From contig NC_061114.1 of the NCBI RefSeq assembly GCF_002878395.1, positions 167,488,205 through 167,552,204 of the forward strand: 64,000 nucleotides of DNA. Direction: 5' to 3'. The position numbers and the translations under genes were made by a program. This DNA comes from Capsicum annuum. Its lineage: Eukaryota; Streptophyta; Magnoliopsida; Solanales; Solanaceae. Below, piece by piece: positions 46,150 to 57,671 of this stretch. Below the pieces are notes generated by a model. It saw only the letters and a list, made by a program, of their open reading frames with translations, was not told the DNA's origin and made no database searches. Within the stretch, counting starts at the first letter, position 1. Each line of letters begins with the position of its first letter.

Positions 46150-46389
46150 AACATTCGTCCTCGAATGAGACTGACTAAGTTAAGAATACTGGTAGACTGA
46201 ACTTACTTACTGGATATGAACATCTGACATATGACATTACTGACATACTGAACGTGCATATCTAATGCTTGAGTACATGACTGAACTGACTCATAAACAT
46301 ATGAATAAATATGCAATGTTAACTAATACCAAGTTCGTAATGAAAAATCTGACCATGAAACTGAATAAGCTTAAGGAGAACTATTACCT
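46150..46389 (-). other. 3' untranslated stretch of element F
   Basis: AT-rich sequence between integrase end and PPT. A plus-strand ORF (46265-46462) overlaps it, with no recognisable domain and overlapping the antisense integrase tail. Confidence 0.45.
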
Positions 46390-47757
46390 TGAGCTAAATC
46401 CAAGTTTGCAGAGAAGATGTGAGGATACTTGGTCCATATATCTACTTCTTCTTCCTAAGTAGCTCCCTCAACGGACTGATTCCACCAAAGAACTTTGACT
46501 AGAGGGACTTTTTTGTTCCTCAGTCTGCAAATCTGATAGTCAAGGATTTCGACTGGAATCTCTTTATAAGAGAGGCTGTTCTGAACATCTATCCCTCTAT
46601 AGGGACTACAGTTGATGGGCCCACCTATGCATTTCTGTAGCAAGGAGACATGAAACACTGGATGGACTTAAGATAGATCTGAAGGCAACTCAAGCTCGTA
46701 AGCTACCTTTCCAAAATGGTTGAGAATTCGATAAGGACTGAAATATCGGGGAATGAGTTTCCCCTTCATGCCAAAACACTTCACTTCTTTCATAGGAGAG
46801 ATTTTTAAGTACACATAGTGACCAATATTGAACTCGAGATCCTTTCTGTGCATATCTGCATACGATTTCTATTGGCTCTGAGCTATCTTAAGCCTATCCT
46901 TGCTCAACTAGACTTTCTCTAAGGTACCAAATACCAAGTCAAACCCTACCACTGCGGCCTCACCCACTTCAAACCAACCAATGAGAGATCTACACGTCCT
47001 CTCATAAAGCACCTCAAACAGCGCCATCTGAATACTGGAATGATAGCTGTTGTTGTATACAAACTCAATCAAAGGCAAGTGGTTATCCCAACTACCTTTA
47101 AAATCTATCATACATGCTCGCAGCATATCCTCTAAAGTCTGAATGGTCCTTTCTGCTTGACCATCTATCTGAGGGTGAAAAGATGTACTGAGGTAAACTC
47201 AGGTACCAAAACCCTTTTAGAATGCTTTCTAGAAATAAAAGGTGAACTGGGAACCTTTATCTAAGATGATAGATAATGAAACACCATGCAATCTGACCAA
47301 CTCCCTGATATAGAGTTTGGCGTAATCCTCGACTGAGTAAGAGGTATGGAATGGTAGGTAATGAGCTGATTCGGTCATTCTATCTACAATAACCCAAACT
47401 AAATTATGCTGAAGACGAGTACAAGGGAAACCCATCACAAAGTCCATGTTCACGTCTTCCCATTTCCAGGTAGGCAGGAATGCTGAACTCCTACATGGAC
47501 CCACTAGGCAAATGATGTTCAATCTTAACCTTCTGACATGTTGAGCACTAAGCTATAAACTCTGTAATATCTCTTTTCATCCCACTCCACCAATACATCT
47601 CCTGCAAATCATGATACATCTTAGTGGCGCCTGGATAAATAAAGTAGCGCGCACCAAGCGCTTCTGCAAGAATTTGCTGCCTCAAGTTATCTACACTTGG
47701 CACATATATTCGACCCTGACAACTCAAAACACCATCTCCCTCTTGGGATAAAACCAC
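46390..47757 (-). pseudogene. pol: Integrase and chromodomain-like tail of element F
   Basis: Right to left on the minus strand: RIYVPSVDNLRQQILAEA (47548-47757), a zinc-finger remnant with ATKMYHDLQEMYWWSGMKRD and CSTCQKVKIEH, the core WEDVNMDFVMGFP (first Asp, near 47440), SLSIILDKGSQF (second Asp kept, near 47240), and a Glu region near 47140. Then ORF 46908-47126 (LIEFVYNNSYHSSIQMALFEVL), 46668-46853 (GKLIPRYFSPYRIL) and 46455-46658 with FHVSLLQKCIGG and the chromodomain-like YKEIPVEILDYQICRLR. Stops separate the pieces. Confidence 0.85.
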
Positions 47758-49391
47758 TACCTTCTAATATCTGACTAATTCTTTCAACTTAACTAGACTG
47801 GGATCCCTATCCTATTTTTCCTTTACTTCAAAAACTAGGGATGATTCTGAACTACTCTGCACCCATACACTACCTTCAGGTTAATCGACTAAGCAGACAT
47901 CTAGTCGGGCTAGCTGATGAACTTTCTGAACTAACTTCTTCTTACTAACCTTGACATGAGCAATACTACCCATAGATATTCTACTGAGAGCGTCGGCCAA
48001 TACATTGGCCTTGCTTGGATGGTACAGGACACTCATGCCATAGTTTTTCAACAACTCCTACCACCTTCTCTGATAGAGGTTTTGGTCTTTCTAAGAGAAT
48101 ACATACTGCAGGATCTTGTGGTCTGTAAATGAATCCATATGAACTCTATACAAATAGTGCCTTCAAATTTTTAAGGCAAACACTACTTCTACTAGCTTAA
48201 GATCATGAGTAGGGTAATTTTTCTCATATGGTTTAAGCTGACTAGGGGCATAGGCTATGACCTTCTCTCTCTGTATTCGAACACACCCCAAGCCAACTCT
48301 GAAGGCATCACAATAAACCACAAAGCCATCTCAACCATCTGGTAAGGTCAACACTGGAGTTGTAGGGAGTTGAGTCTTAAACTCCTAAAAACTCTTCTCA
48401 CAAGAATCTGAAAATTGGAACCTAACTTTTTTCTAAGTTAATCTGAACATAGGGGATGCATGAGAAAAAAATCCCTCAACGAACCATCAGTAATAGCCGT
48501 CCAAACCCAAGGAACTTCTGATATCTAATGGAGAGATGGGCCTAGGCTAGTTTCTCACTTTTTTGGTCTTTTGAGGATCAACTCTAATGCCATCACCGGA
48601 ACTATATAGTCAAGAAAAGCTACTAAACTTAGCCAAAATTCACACTTACTAAATTTGGCGAATAACTGATGATTTCTGAGAGTCTGTAATACTATTCTGA
48701 GATGGTATGCATGATCATGTTGACTGCGGGAGTAGACAAGAATGTCATCTATGAAGACTATCACAAACATGTCCAAGTACTGTTTGAACACACCATTTAT
48801 CAAGTCCATGAAGGCTGCTGGAGCATTGGTAAGACCAAAGGACATGACTAAGAATTTGAAGTGACCTTACCGAGTTTTGAAAGCTATTTTTAGGATGTCA
48901 CACTCCCTGAATCTGAGCTGGTGATAGCCTAATCTGAGGTCTATCTTAGAGAAGTAACTGGCACCCTAAAGTTGGTCAAATAAGTCATCGATTATGGGAA
49001 GTGAATACTTGTTCTTGATCGTGACTTTATTTAACTGATAGTAGTCAATACATATTTTGAGGGAACCATCTTTCTTACGCACGAATAAAACTGGTGTACC
49101 CCACGAGGAAACACTGGGTATAATAAATCCCTTATCTAGGAGATCCTTTAACTTCTCTTTTAATTCTCTGAGTTCTACTAGAGCCATTCTATATGGCGAA
49201 ATAGATATGGTCTGAGTATCTAGAAGAAGATCAATTTCAAAATCAATTTCCCTTTCGGGAGGAACTCTGGGAAGATCGTTGGGAAACACATCTGGGAATT
49301 CACGTGCTACTAACACTGACTCAAGAGTAGTGGTTTTTGAACTAGAGTCCTGGACTTGAACTATATGGTAGAGACATCCCTTATATATCAT
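47758..49391 (-). pseudogene. pol: RT and RNase H of element F
   Basis: ORF 48966-49391 encodes the RT start: [76 protein letters not shown] 48555-48845 has [20 protein letters not shown] and the intact [13 protein letters not shown]. RNase H (about 47970-48420) shows [27 protein letters not shown] and SFTDHKILQYVF, and ends HPSKANVLADALSRISMG (near 47990). In-frame stops break RNase H. Residues needed for catalysis are mostly present. Confidence 0.87.
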
Positions 49392-49906
49392 TCTCTAGCT
49401 AGAAGGTAAGAAATAAGTTGACCCCTAAGTGCTGAAGTACTACCTCTCCACTCTAGGATAAGTTCATTTGGAAACTAAAATTGGACAATTCTATTTCTAC
49501 AGTCGACTGAGGCATAGAAGGAATGAATCCAATCTATGATGAGAATGACATCAAAATCAGTCATCTCTAATTCGACTAAATTTGCTGAAGTGATTTTTTG
49601 AGATATCATAATCGGGTAGTTCCTATATACCCACCTGGCTATGATGGATTTACCCACTAGGGTAGAGATTGAGAAAGGATTTTCTAGAATTTTAGGACTG
49701 ACTCTGAAATCAACGCCTATATATGGAGTAATAAAGGACAAAGAATCTCTTGGATCTAGCAAAGCATAAACATGCAAATGGAAAACTTGTAACGTACAAG
49801 TGACCGCATCAGGAGAAATTTTCTGATCCTGTTGGGATTGAAGAGCGTAGATTCTGTTTAGGCTTTGTCCATTGGTGACACTGGAAGAGGCACCCTGCTG
49901 ATTCAA
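49392..49906 (-). pseudogene. pol: Protease domain of element F
   Basis: ORF 49475-49906 (143 codons, minus) carries a Ser/Gln-rich lead-in NQQGASSSVTNGQSLNR, the active-site region YALLDPRDSLSFITPYIGVDF (Asp kept but Gly and Ser changed: DPRD instead of DPGS), and LVELEMTDFDVILIIDWIHSF. The end runs into RT after a stop near 49389. The altered active site suggests an inactive protease. Confidence 0.83.
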
Positions 49907-50651
49907 ATGATCGGACTGAGCTGAGAGATGGTTATCCTGACTCTGTGAACCTACCTAAGGACACTGTCTAACCCTGTGGACTGGCTTTCCACATTGAAAA
50001 CACACATCACTACCAAATCTACAGATACCCTAGTGGTTTCTGCCATACTTCTGATAAAGAATATTAGTTTGGGCACTGTTAATGCTACCCTAAGGCTTAG
50101 GGCCTAATACCCTATCCCTGCTGCCATCTCTAAATTTCAGCACTGGAGCACTGGTATAGGACGGAGCTAGAACTGAGGATCTTAGGCAGAACTAAGAACG
50201 ATTCCCACCCTCTAACTTAGGCTGAACAAAACTTAAATTACCTATTCTTGCTCTCTTGTTATCCCTCTTCTTCTCTTTATTCTTAACCTCCTCTATCTGC
50301 TGAGAATGGAATATGAGCATGGATATGTCTATCTCCTTAATAAGCATTATGGTCCTACACTCCTTGACCATGCTGCTAGACACCCCTGACACAAACTTAC
50401 TCATTCGGGATCTGCTGTCTTCCACCACATGAGAAGCATATGTAGATAATTGAGTAAACTTGAGAGAATACTCTTTCACTATTATATTTCCCTACTTTAG
50501 ATTGATAAATTCTAGAACCTTCGCTTACCTAAACTAAAGTGGGAAGAACCTATCCAGAAAATTAGTGGCAAACTCCTCCCACTCTATGGGCCCTACATTT
50601 ACAACCTTCTCTTCCTTCCACTATTTAAACCATGAGTGAACCATATCCTAA
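49907..50651 (-). pseudogene. gag: C-terminal part of gag of element F
   Basis: The minus strand shows a capsid segment with KEYSLKFTQLSTYASHVV (50192-50479), a Lys/Arg-rich KNKEKKRDNKRAR stretch, and an intact zinc knuckle CFQCGKPVHRVRQC (49961-50002; C-x2-C-x4-H-x4-C). A second upstream finger is damaged. The N-terminal half is missing: gag runs directly into LTR sequence near 50650. Confidence 0.82.
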
Positions 50652-52033
50652 AACTGATATGGGTTCATATGCATGAACATTAATAACTGAATAACAGGAG
50701 GATGACTGAATAAGAATACATTCATGAATACCTATACTATAACTGAGATCGTAGTAATACTTAGTACTAAATCTGAATACTTATTTACAAATGTCTGAGT
50801 TTACTGATGTTGTATTTTTGATAAATGAATGACTGTATCAAACAATCCTAATTTTGTGGAACTATACTAAGTTCTGTACTGAGCTAAGTGACTATACCTA
50901 ATAGTCCTAAATCTGTAGAACTAAATTGAGTTCTATTCTGAGACTGAGATTGAAAGTGAGACTATAGGAGGTAATCATCTAACCAGCATGCCCTCTCTGA
51001 ACTGATTGGGGTCCAACCTATAACCATAGTTGGAAGGGTTTCAGTACTATGCCATAGGTAGAAACAAGCTGTAGGTTAACCCTCTCTGACAGGAAGATCT
51101 TTTGTCAACCCTCGCTGGCAGAATAAATCAAATGAGATGTATCAACCCTCATAATATCTAGCAGAAAGATATCTCAACCTACACTGGCTACGTAGTTCTG
51201 TAACACACCGATTGCTATTAAGGGTCAAACCCTTCGCTGGCAGGAATATCCCCATCCCTGGGTTTGCCCAGTTCTGAATCCTACTCTTAACTAAATAGAC
51301 ACTTAACTAATTTCTAGTCTGTATTGGGTTGGACTAAACTATTATTGACCTTACTGTTTGACTGAACTGGGCTGCATTTATTGTGTTTTATGGACTGATG
51401 GAATACTACTAAATTCTATTAACTAACTGAGTCTACTGAGGTCTGAACTGAGTACTGTGACTGAGTTACGAGCATTATTAATATTTCTTAAGTTTCTGTA
51501 ACTGGCTGAGAGTACTACTATTTGTGACATGACTAACACTATTGTATGACTAACCATGGCTCTAGATAATCAGCTAAATTGTTAGGTATCAAATACCTCC
51601 AGGACTCGATAGCATAAATTAAGAGACATGGCACGAACTTGAAACATGTAAGCTAAGTACCTTGCATTATTTATTCATTGGGGTTTTTGAAGAAACACTT
51701 GAATGACATGAACTTGAATACATGCTAACATGATATAATTTCACTATTTAACTCACATGCTTAATTTATCCATCACTTGAAGAGAATAAAATATGCACAT
51801 AATACAAATCAACATGTGAGCACACAATTTCAAATACTAAATTCACAATTTGAAGCCTTTAGAATGATTTCACATAGTAACACATATAGATCATTTAACC
51901 CCACATGAAACTTATTATAAAACATGGATCTAAAACCCAATTCATCATTATAAACATGAATATTATCAAATCCAACATGAAATTTATGAAATACATGAAA
52001 TTCATATACTTGAAGTTTTGATAATAGTTTTTT

Positions 52034-52253
52034 TGTCACGAGCTGAGGCACTGGCTGTGATGGGCATCCCAAACCACGAAGGCTCTAGATACCCCTGTCT
52101 CTGCCTAACCCACTTGTGATACTCTCCTCTTTGGGCCCAGACCCGTACGACTTTAAAACACATCAGTAGGGAGTAAAGCTTTCTCACTTATATACCCAGC
52201 ATCCCTCCTATGTTTTTTCGATGTGGGACTCCTTCCTAAGTTGGGGTGTTACA
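52034..52253 (-). repeat. 3' LTR of the TRIM
   Basis: A 220-bp repeat with a minus-strand TATATAAG (about 52187-52194) after TGCTGGG. It also holds GGGCCCAAAGAGG. Its own mate at 52428-52647 differs at scattered sites. Confidence 0.9.
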
Positions 52254-52404
52254 TACACCCCCCTTATGGACTCTGCATCCTCGCTGAGGTTAGACCCACC
52301 GAATGGGATTTGCCTAGATTTAGGATTGAGGTTTGCCCCGCCTTATCAGGATTTGCCTACACTTAGTTTGAACTCTAGCGTACATCGACAGGGAAGACAC
52401 AAAA

Positions 52405-52419
52405 GCGGTTCTGGTACCA
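52405..52419 (-). promoter_or_regulatory. PBS-like site of the TRIM
   Basis: The minus strand reads TGGTACCAGAACCGC, about 8 bases inside the 5' LTR. It resembles TGGTATCAGAGC, so an initiator tRNA-Met primer is likely. Confidence 0.65.
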
Positions 52420-52427
52420 TTCTATCA

Positions 52428-52647
52428 TGACTCGAGCTGAGGCACTGGCCGTGATGGGCATCCCGAACCACAAAGGCCTGAGATACCCCTGTCTCTACCT
52501 AACCCACTAGTGATATTATCCACTTTAGGCCCAAGCCCGCATAACTTTAAAATGCGTCACTAGGGAGTAAGGCTTTCTTACTTATATACCCAGTATCCCT
52601 CTTATATTTTGTTGATGTGAGACTCTTTCCTAAGTTGGGGTGTTACA
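52428..52647 (-). repeat. 5' LTR of the TRIM
   Basis: The same 220-bp repeat. Its inner end is slightly altered (TGACTCGAG against TGTCACGAG), so its inner border is accurate to a few bases. Confidence 0.88.
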
Positions 52648-53331
52648 TTCTTAGACTCCAAGGGTGGAAGGGACCCTTGGATGAACACTTCATATACCTT
52701 AGTTGATGAATTTCTGAAAGTTAATGGTGAGTTCTTGAGTTTTTTATTTGAAATTTGAACACCTAGGGTTTTTATTTTTAAGCAATTTGTAAAACAATGA
52801 ATATAATTTCTCTCCAAATGGTTTAATTTCATGATTTAGGGGATGAAGGGTGTAGAAAAAAGACCTAATTTACCCTAAGGACACGGTATTTTAATGCTTA
52901 TAAATTGTGTTACTGATGCGTAGGCTGACACGCTGCATCGTTAACATCAATGTGATAGCCAATGCGCTGAGTCGAGTCTGTATCGGTTCACTGGAATTTA
53001 CACTGAAGCTGGGGAAAAACTATCTTATCAATGTGATGATCGATGCGACGCGTTAAGATCGCGTTCACCTACTATTTTGGGCACTCAAACATAGTCTAAA
53101 TGAGGTTTAAAAAATCTGAAATTTGTCTGAGAACCTCTACTAAAATTACTGATCATGAATTAACTCAAATATTAATATTTAAAGGATGCAAAAGGTCATG
53201 AAATAAGATTTCCAACTTTTAAAGGCTAAAATGGCACTAAGTCTGAATACTTAGTTAATATATTCTAAGTCTGGGACCCCTAACAATCTTAAAGGACTGA
53301 TTTAAGCTAGAAATTTTTACGGGGTCTTACA

Positions 53332-54370
53332 AGTCGTATGGCAAATTTTCAAAATATGAGGGTTGAACATTTTCACTTTTCTAGTCATGTCATTTTAGTG
53401 AAGGGGCCATAGTGGATCCGTAGAAAGTTACAATGGTTAATAAGTGACCTAGACCTACGATTTCCATCAAAATTTAGATCTTTTTAGGTTTAACTAGTTA
53501 CTATAGGAGGTTTATGGATAGTTTCTCATGTATAGCTGCCCCATTGACTAAGTTGACTCAAAAGAAGGTAAAGTTCTTATGGTCTGGCGTGTGTGAGGTT
53601 AGTTTTGAAAAATTAAAGGATAGCTAACTTCGGTTCTAGTTTTGACCTTGCTTAAAGGTATTGATGATTTTTTAGTCTACTATATTGCATCTCGTATGGG
53701 GCTTGGTTGCGTCTTGATGCAACATGGTAAGGTGATAGCTAATTCCTTTAGATAGTTGTAGGTGTAGAAGAAGAATTATTCAACTCATGACTTGGAATTA
53801 TTAGTTATGGTATTTACATTGAAAATTTGGCATCACTATCTATATGGCATGCATATGGATTTGTTTTCTTATCATAAAAGCTTGCAATATATGTTTACTC
53901 AAAATAAGCTTAATCTCAGGCAAAAGAGATGGCTTGAGTTGCTTAAAAATTATGACATGAGTCTTTAATACTATCCAGTTAAAGCTAATGTGGTTGCTAA
54001 TTCTCTTAGTAGGTTATCTATAGAAAGTATAGCTCGTGTGGATGAAGGGATATGTGAGTTGGTGAAATATTTTCATCATTTGGCTAACCTTGGAGTTCAT
54101 CTCTTGAACTCTGAGGATGGAGGTATAGTTGTGCAGGAGGTGGTGCAATTGTCTCTTAGTGTGGAAGTAAAGGAAAAACAAGTGTTGGATTCAATCTTGA
54201 TGAGTATCAAAGGTAATTTAGGTGGGCAAGAGGTTATGGCCTTCTATATTAGTGGTGATAGTACCTTGTTATACCAAGAGAGGTTATGTGTTCCTGATAT
54301 AGATGGTTTGCAAAAAAGAGGATTTTGGCTGAGGCACATAAGTCACGCTATTCTATTCATCTTGGTTTGA
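53332..54370 (+). pseudogene. pol: C-terminal RT and RNase H of element C
   Basis: Reading resumes at AGTCGTATGGCAAATTTTC, the codons that follow the QQL-type block cut at 43568. RT thumb pieces (EGAIVDP near 53405) are broken. RNase H has YYIASRMGLGC near 53683 (CDAS changed to YIAS, so the first Asp is lost), [12 protein letters not shown], and [12 protein letters not shown] (Asp of SDHK lost). ORF 53990-54370 continues with MVANSLSRLSIESIARV and a linker to integrase ending LYQERLCVPDIDGL. Confidence 0.82.
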
Positions 54371-55612
54371 TAAAAATATATCATGACTTTAAGGGGATGT
54401 ATAAGTGGAATAATATGAAGCAGGATGTGACTAGTTTTATGGCTAAGTGCATGGTTTGCCAACAAGTGAAGGTTGAGCTCATGAGGCCTGGAGGATTGTA
54501 TTAAGATATTGAATTAACTGTGTGGAAATGGGAAGTGATAAATATGGATTTTGTTACCGGTCTTCCTCAGTCTCAGAATCAGTTCGATTTGAATTGGGTC
54601 ATTGTGGATAGGATGACTAAGTCTGCTCACTTTTTACCAGTAAGGACTAATTTCTCAATAGAGGACTATGCGAGGTTATATCTCTAAGAGATTGTCAAGT
54701 TGTACAGTGTACCTATTTCTATCATCTCTAATTGTGGTACCCAATTTTCATCTCACTTTTGGCGATTATTTTAGAAAGGTTTGGGGACTAATGTGAGTCT
54801 TAGTACTGCTTTCCACCTACAGTCGGATGAGCAAGCAGAAAGGACTATTCAAACATTGGTAGATATGCTTCGTGCTTGTGTGTTTAACTACGGTGGTTAG
54901 GTTACATATTACCTCTTATAGAGTTTGCTTATAATAATAGCTTTCACTCTATTATTGTGATGTCTACGTTTTAGGCCTTATATAGTAGGAGGTTTAGATA
55001 TTCTATTAAGTGGTTTGAGGTAAGTGAGGCGGAGATGTTTGGCCCGAATTTAGTTCACCAAGCCATGGAGAAGGTGATGGTGATTAGGGATAGGCTTAAG
55101 GCTGCCCAAAGAGACAAAAGTCCTATGAGAATGTGAGTCATAAAAAGTTAGAGTTTGAGGTTGGGGATAAGGTATTCTTGAAGGTGTCTCCTATGAAGAG
55201 AGTGATCCAGTTTGGGAAGAAGGGAAAGCTTAGTCCCCGGTATGTTGGTTCATACTTGGTTTTGAGAAGAGATTGTAATGTTGATTATGAGTTGGATTTT
55301 CCTTCTAGCTTGAGCTATATTCACCTGATATTCTATGTTACTATATTGAGAAAATATGGGGGTGATCTATCATGGATTGTACCTATCAAGGATATTGGTA
55401 TTTCAGATTCCCTATCTAATAAAAAAGGTCTCTGTGGAGATTTTGGACTGATAAGTTTATCGATTGAGGACCAAGGACATAGCTTTGGAAAAGGTTCTAT
55501 GGAGGAACCATAAGGTGGAAGAGGTTTCTTGGGAAACGGAAAAGGATATAAAGCCCAAGTATCTATTCCTATTTTCTGCTCCAGAAATTCATACGTATGG
55601 TATGTGTTGATT
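54371..55612 (+). pseudogene. pol: Integrase and chromodomain-like tail of element C
   Basis: The zinc finger ends CMVCQQVKVE (near 54450). The core has VINMDFVTGLP (first Asp), SIISNCGTQF (54721 on; second catalytic Asp is Asn at 54730-54732) and EQAERTIQTL (Glu). ORF 55133-55513 holds LEFEVGDKVFLKVSPMKR, GKKGKLSPRYVGSYLVL, then a damaged chromodomain-like region ending KDIKPKYLF. Several stops. With the changed second Asp this integrase would be dead even without its stops. Confidence 0.83.
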
Positions 55613-55836
55613 TTAACATCTTTGTTTTCTGACTTTGTTAATAGAAAGATTGATTTCCTTGGTATACTTGTTTTCTAACTTAGTTAAAGGTAATAGTGTA
55701 TTATGAATTCCTTGGTGATCTATTTTCTATCTTAAAGGTAAGTAGAGGCGTGTGGTATCCAAATTATGCTTGTACTACCTTGTTTCATCATTCGAGGATG
55801 AATGATCCAAATGGGGTAGAATTGAAAGACGCTTAG
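55613..55836 (+). other. 3' UTR and PPT remnant of element C
   Basis: The stretch includes TTCGAGGATGAATGATCC and AAATGGGGTAGAA (about 55809-55821), the normal PPT context, but 15 bases later runs into the LTR interior. The first ~150 bp of the 3' LTR are missing. Confidence 0.65.
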
Positions 55837-57671
55837 TTTTGGCCCTTGGAAATTTCCTCAGTTTTAAACTCACTGTCCTTGTTACTACTCACCATATGAG
55901 TTATATGGTGTAGCTACGGGACTAGGGACCCTAGCCGTATGTTAGTTAGTGTGTTGCTGGCCAAGTTCTATTCTAGTTATAAGAGACTCCATACGAGTCA
56001 TATGGTCTTGTAATAAGAGGTTTAGGGTCCAATCACATGTTGTCTAGTGTCTAGACCTTGAAGCTCTGCCTTGGATATGAATCCATGGTACTAGTGTTAT
56101 GGTCTAGTGACGAGTTGGGCAAGGGAGTCTTATGTTGGACAGAATATGGTATCCAACTTTTTTTTCTGGTGAGGACTTGATAATACCAGTCATATGATGT
56201 GGTGATGAGTTGGAGGGTCAACCGTACCCATCTGTGATTTTTCAATTATTTTAAGTTGGGGGCATTCTGGACATTTCTTCTTTGTAACTCCCTTTGATAC
56301 CACAACATAAAACACCTTTTGGGGCTTTATTAACCTATTATTCTCAATCAAACACTCTTAAAATCTCTCTCAACTCTCTATCAAGTAAAAGGCTAGGGTT
56401 TCACTGAGATAGACAATTAGGGGATTTCAAAAGTTATTCTCTCTGTCTTTCTTGGTGTCTAAGGCATGTTACTCCTCCCTCATTGTTAGTTCAACTAAGA
56501 TCATGTTTTAATGAATGGTTTTCATGGTATTATTTTGGTTTTGAAATGGATGTTGGGGGTTTTGGTTGTTTATGGTTGGAAAATGTTTTCCCATGCTTTA
56601 CATTTTGTTTTTTATGTTATAATTATGGTTTGAACATGTGGTTGCATTGGAATGGTTAATTGATATTTGGTTTTGGTTTTAGAAGTTATATGCCCTCAAC
56701 ATGTTTGTTAAAATGCCAATGAGAATGGTTTTGTCACATAGTTTGACTATTATTAAAATAATTTGCATTGTATAAGAGGTAATGGAACTTAAATTGGTTT
56801 GGCTAATTTTAAATAGTTTGGAAAGGCCTTGATGGCTATGGTTTAGGCTTAATTGGAAACTTTTGAGTCAACTTGGTTTAATGGCTTTGGTATGGCATAA
56901 ATGGATAGACTTGCAAGCTCTTCTTTTGGTATAATGATACTAACAGTTAAAATACCTAATAAAAGACGCTTTGGTAAATGGTTGGAATGTATAAATGGTT
57001 TTAATATGGTCTTAAAGGTGGATGTGTAGCAAAGTCGTAGAAGGTGAAGGTCCTAGGGGGGCCAATACTGGAAACTTATGTTTGCCAATGTGAGGTTTGG
57101 TCTTGGTGACCATGTATATGATGTCATACTTATATTTTAGGAGATGTACTAGTCATCTCAAGTTTTATTCTTTGGTCCATTCAGCTACCACACATCGGGG
57201 CCCTTTTAGCTGGGGGAGCCGAACTCATATAGCTCTTGGGTGGTTTTAGGATGGCAAAGCTACACAGCCTAGGTAAAGATTTTAAATCCATGCTAAACCC
57301 GATTCCTTTTCCCGACGTGATATATATATGTATGTGTATGATAATATAAATGTCACGCCAGATGTTATTGATTGTGGATAGAGGCTTTGTCAGACAACCA
57401 TGGCCATGAGTGGTGCCGGTATTAGTGTCAGCCTTGGTATTGGCATTGGAATGGGTATTGGCACCCATTGGATATTTAATTGAGGTTTTTGGAATTATAG
57501 TTACAGACTTTATCTAATGTCTTTAAATTATTCTTGTCTTATTTTGTTATATGTTTAGAATTCATACGACATAGGATGCAAGGCGGTTATGGTTGGGTAT
57601 TGGGGGTGGTCTCCGGTCCTGGTTAGACTTGAGATGACTAACACGACTAGGCCCTAGTTTTGGTCGTGTCA
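55837..57671 (+). repeat. 3' LTR of element C, partial
   Basis: It matches the 5' LTR from TTTTGGCCCTT (39106 region) to its end (GTCGTGTCA against GTCACATCA). About 290 bp corresponding to 40490-40770 is absent. The segment shared with A and D LTRs is at about 57185-57345. ORF 57181-57468 (minus) spans it and is not a gene. Confidence 0.8.

Larger units (their letters stand above)
52034..52647 (-). mobile_element. TRIM (terminal-repeat retrotransposon in miniature)
   Basis: Two 220-bp direct repeats (52034-52253 and 52428-52647), TG...GTGTTACA, surround 174 bp with no ORF. On the minus strand a PBS-like TGGTACCAGAACCGC (52405-52419) follows the 5' repeat and a PPT-like run (52254-52266) precedes the 3' repeat, the order of a non-autonomous LTR element. 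The empty site exists in F's other LTR (about 45440-45455, AATAGTTTCTTGGACTCC). TSD is TTTTT on the left and TTCTT on the right, one change. It needs proteins from another element. Confidence 0.92.
43569..53331 (-). mobile_element. Tekay/Del-like element F, minus strand, hosting a TRIM
   Basis: The 3' LTR (43569-46133) is complete, with TGTAACGTCC and GGTCTTACA as plus-strand ends. The 5' LTR (50652-53331) has lost about 520 bp of its inner end together with PBS and the gag N-terminus, and holds a TRIM. Inside on the minus strand are partial gag, protease, RT, RNase H and integrase. Flanks AGTTA (43564-43568) and AGTCG (53332-53336) match at three of five bases, and C's RT reading continues from one side to the other. 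Confidence 0.88.
50652..53331 (-). repeat. 5' LTR of element F, truncated and containing a TRIM
   Basis: It matches 44090-46133 from about 50660 onward and ends GGTCTTACA like the other copy. The first 520 bp of LTR (plus-strand orientation) plus PBS, leader and gag start are deleted. The TRIM at 52034-52647 interrupts it. ORFs inside (51830-52072, 52002-52187, 52602-52832) are not genes. Confidence 0.88.
38960..57671 (+). mobile_element. Tekay/Del-like element C, plus strand, split by element F
   Basis: 5' LTR, tRNA-iMet-type PBS, gag, protease and part of RT occupy 38960-43568. After element F, the rest of RT, RNase H, integrase and a partial 3' LTR run 53332-57671. The left border lies against B's gag (bases 38955-38959, GGCGA) but the right flank starts GGTTT, so no target duplication is visible. 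Either the right end has rearranged or D has replaced B's continuation. Confidence 0.8.

Noticed and set aside
52034..52647. The TRIM as a Cassandra element with 5S rRNA sequence
   Set aside because: I see no 5S-like internal promoter sequence in its 220-bp repeats; the TATATAAG box points to ordinary LTR transcription.
52034..52647. The 614-bp insertion as two independent solo repeats or a SINE
   Set aside because: The PBS-like and PPT-like sites and single TSD fit one LTR-type unit; there is no A-rich tail.
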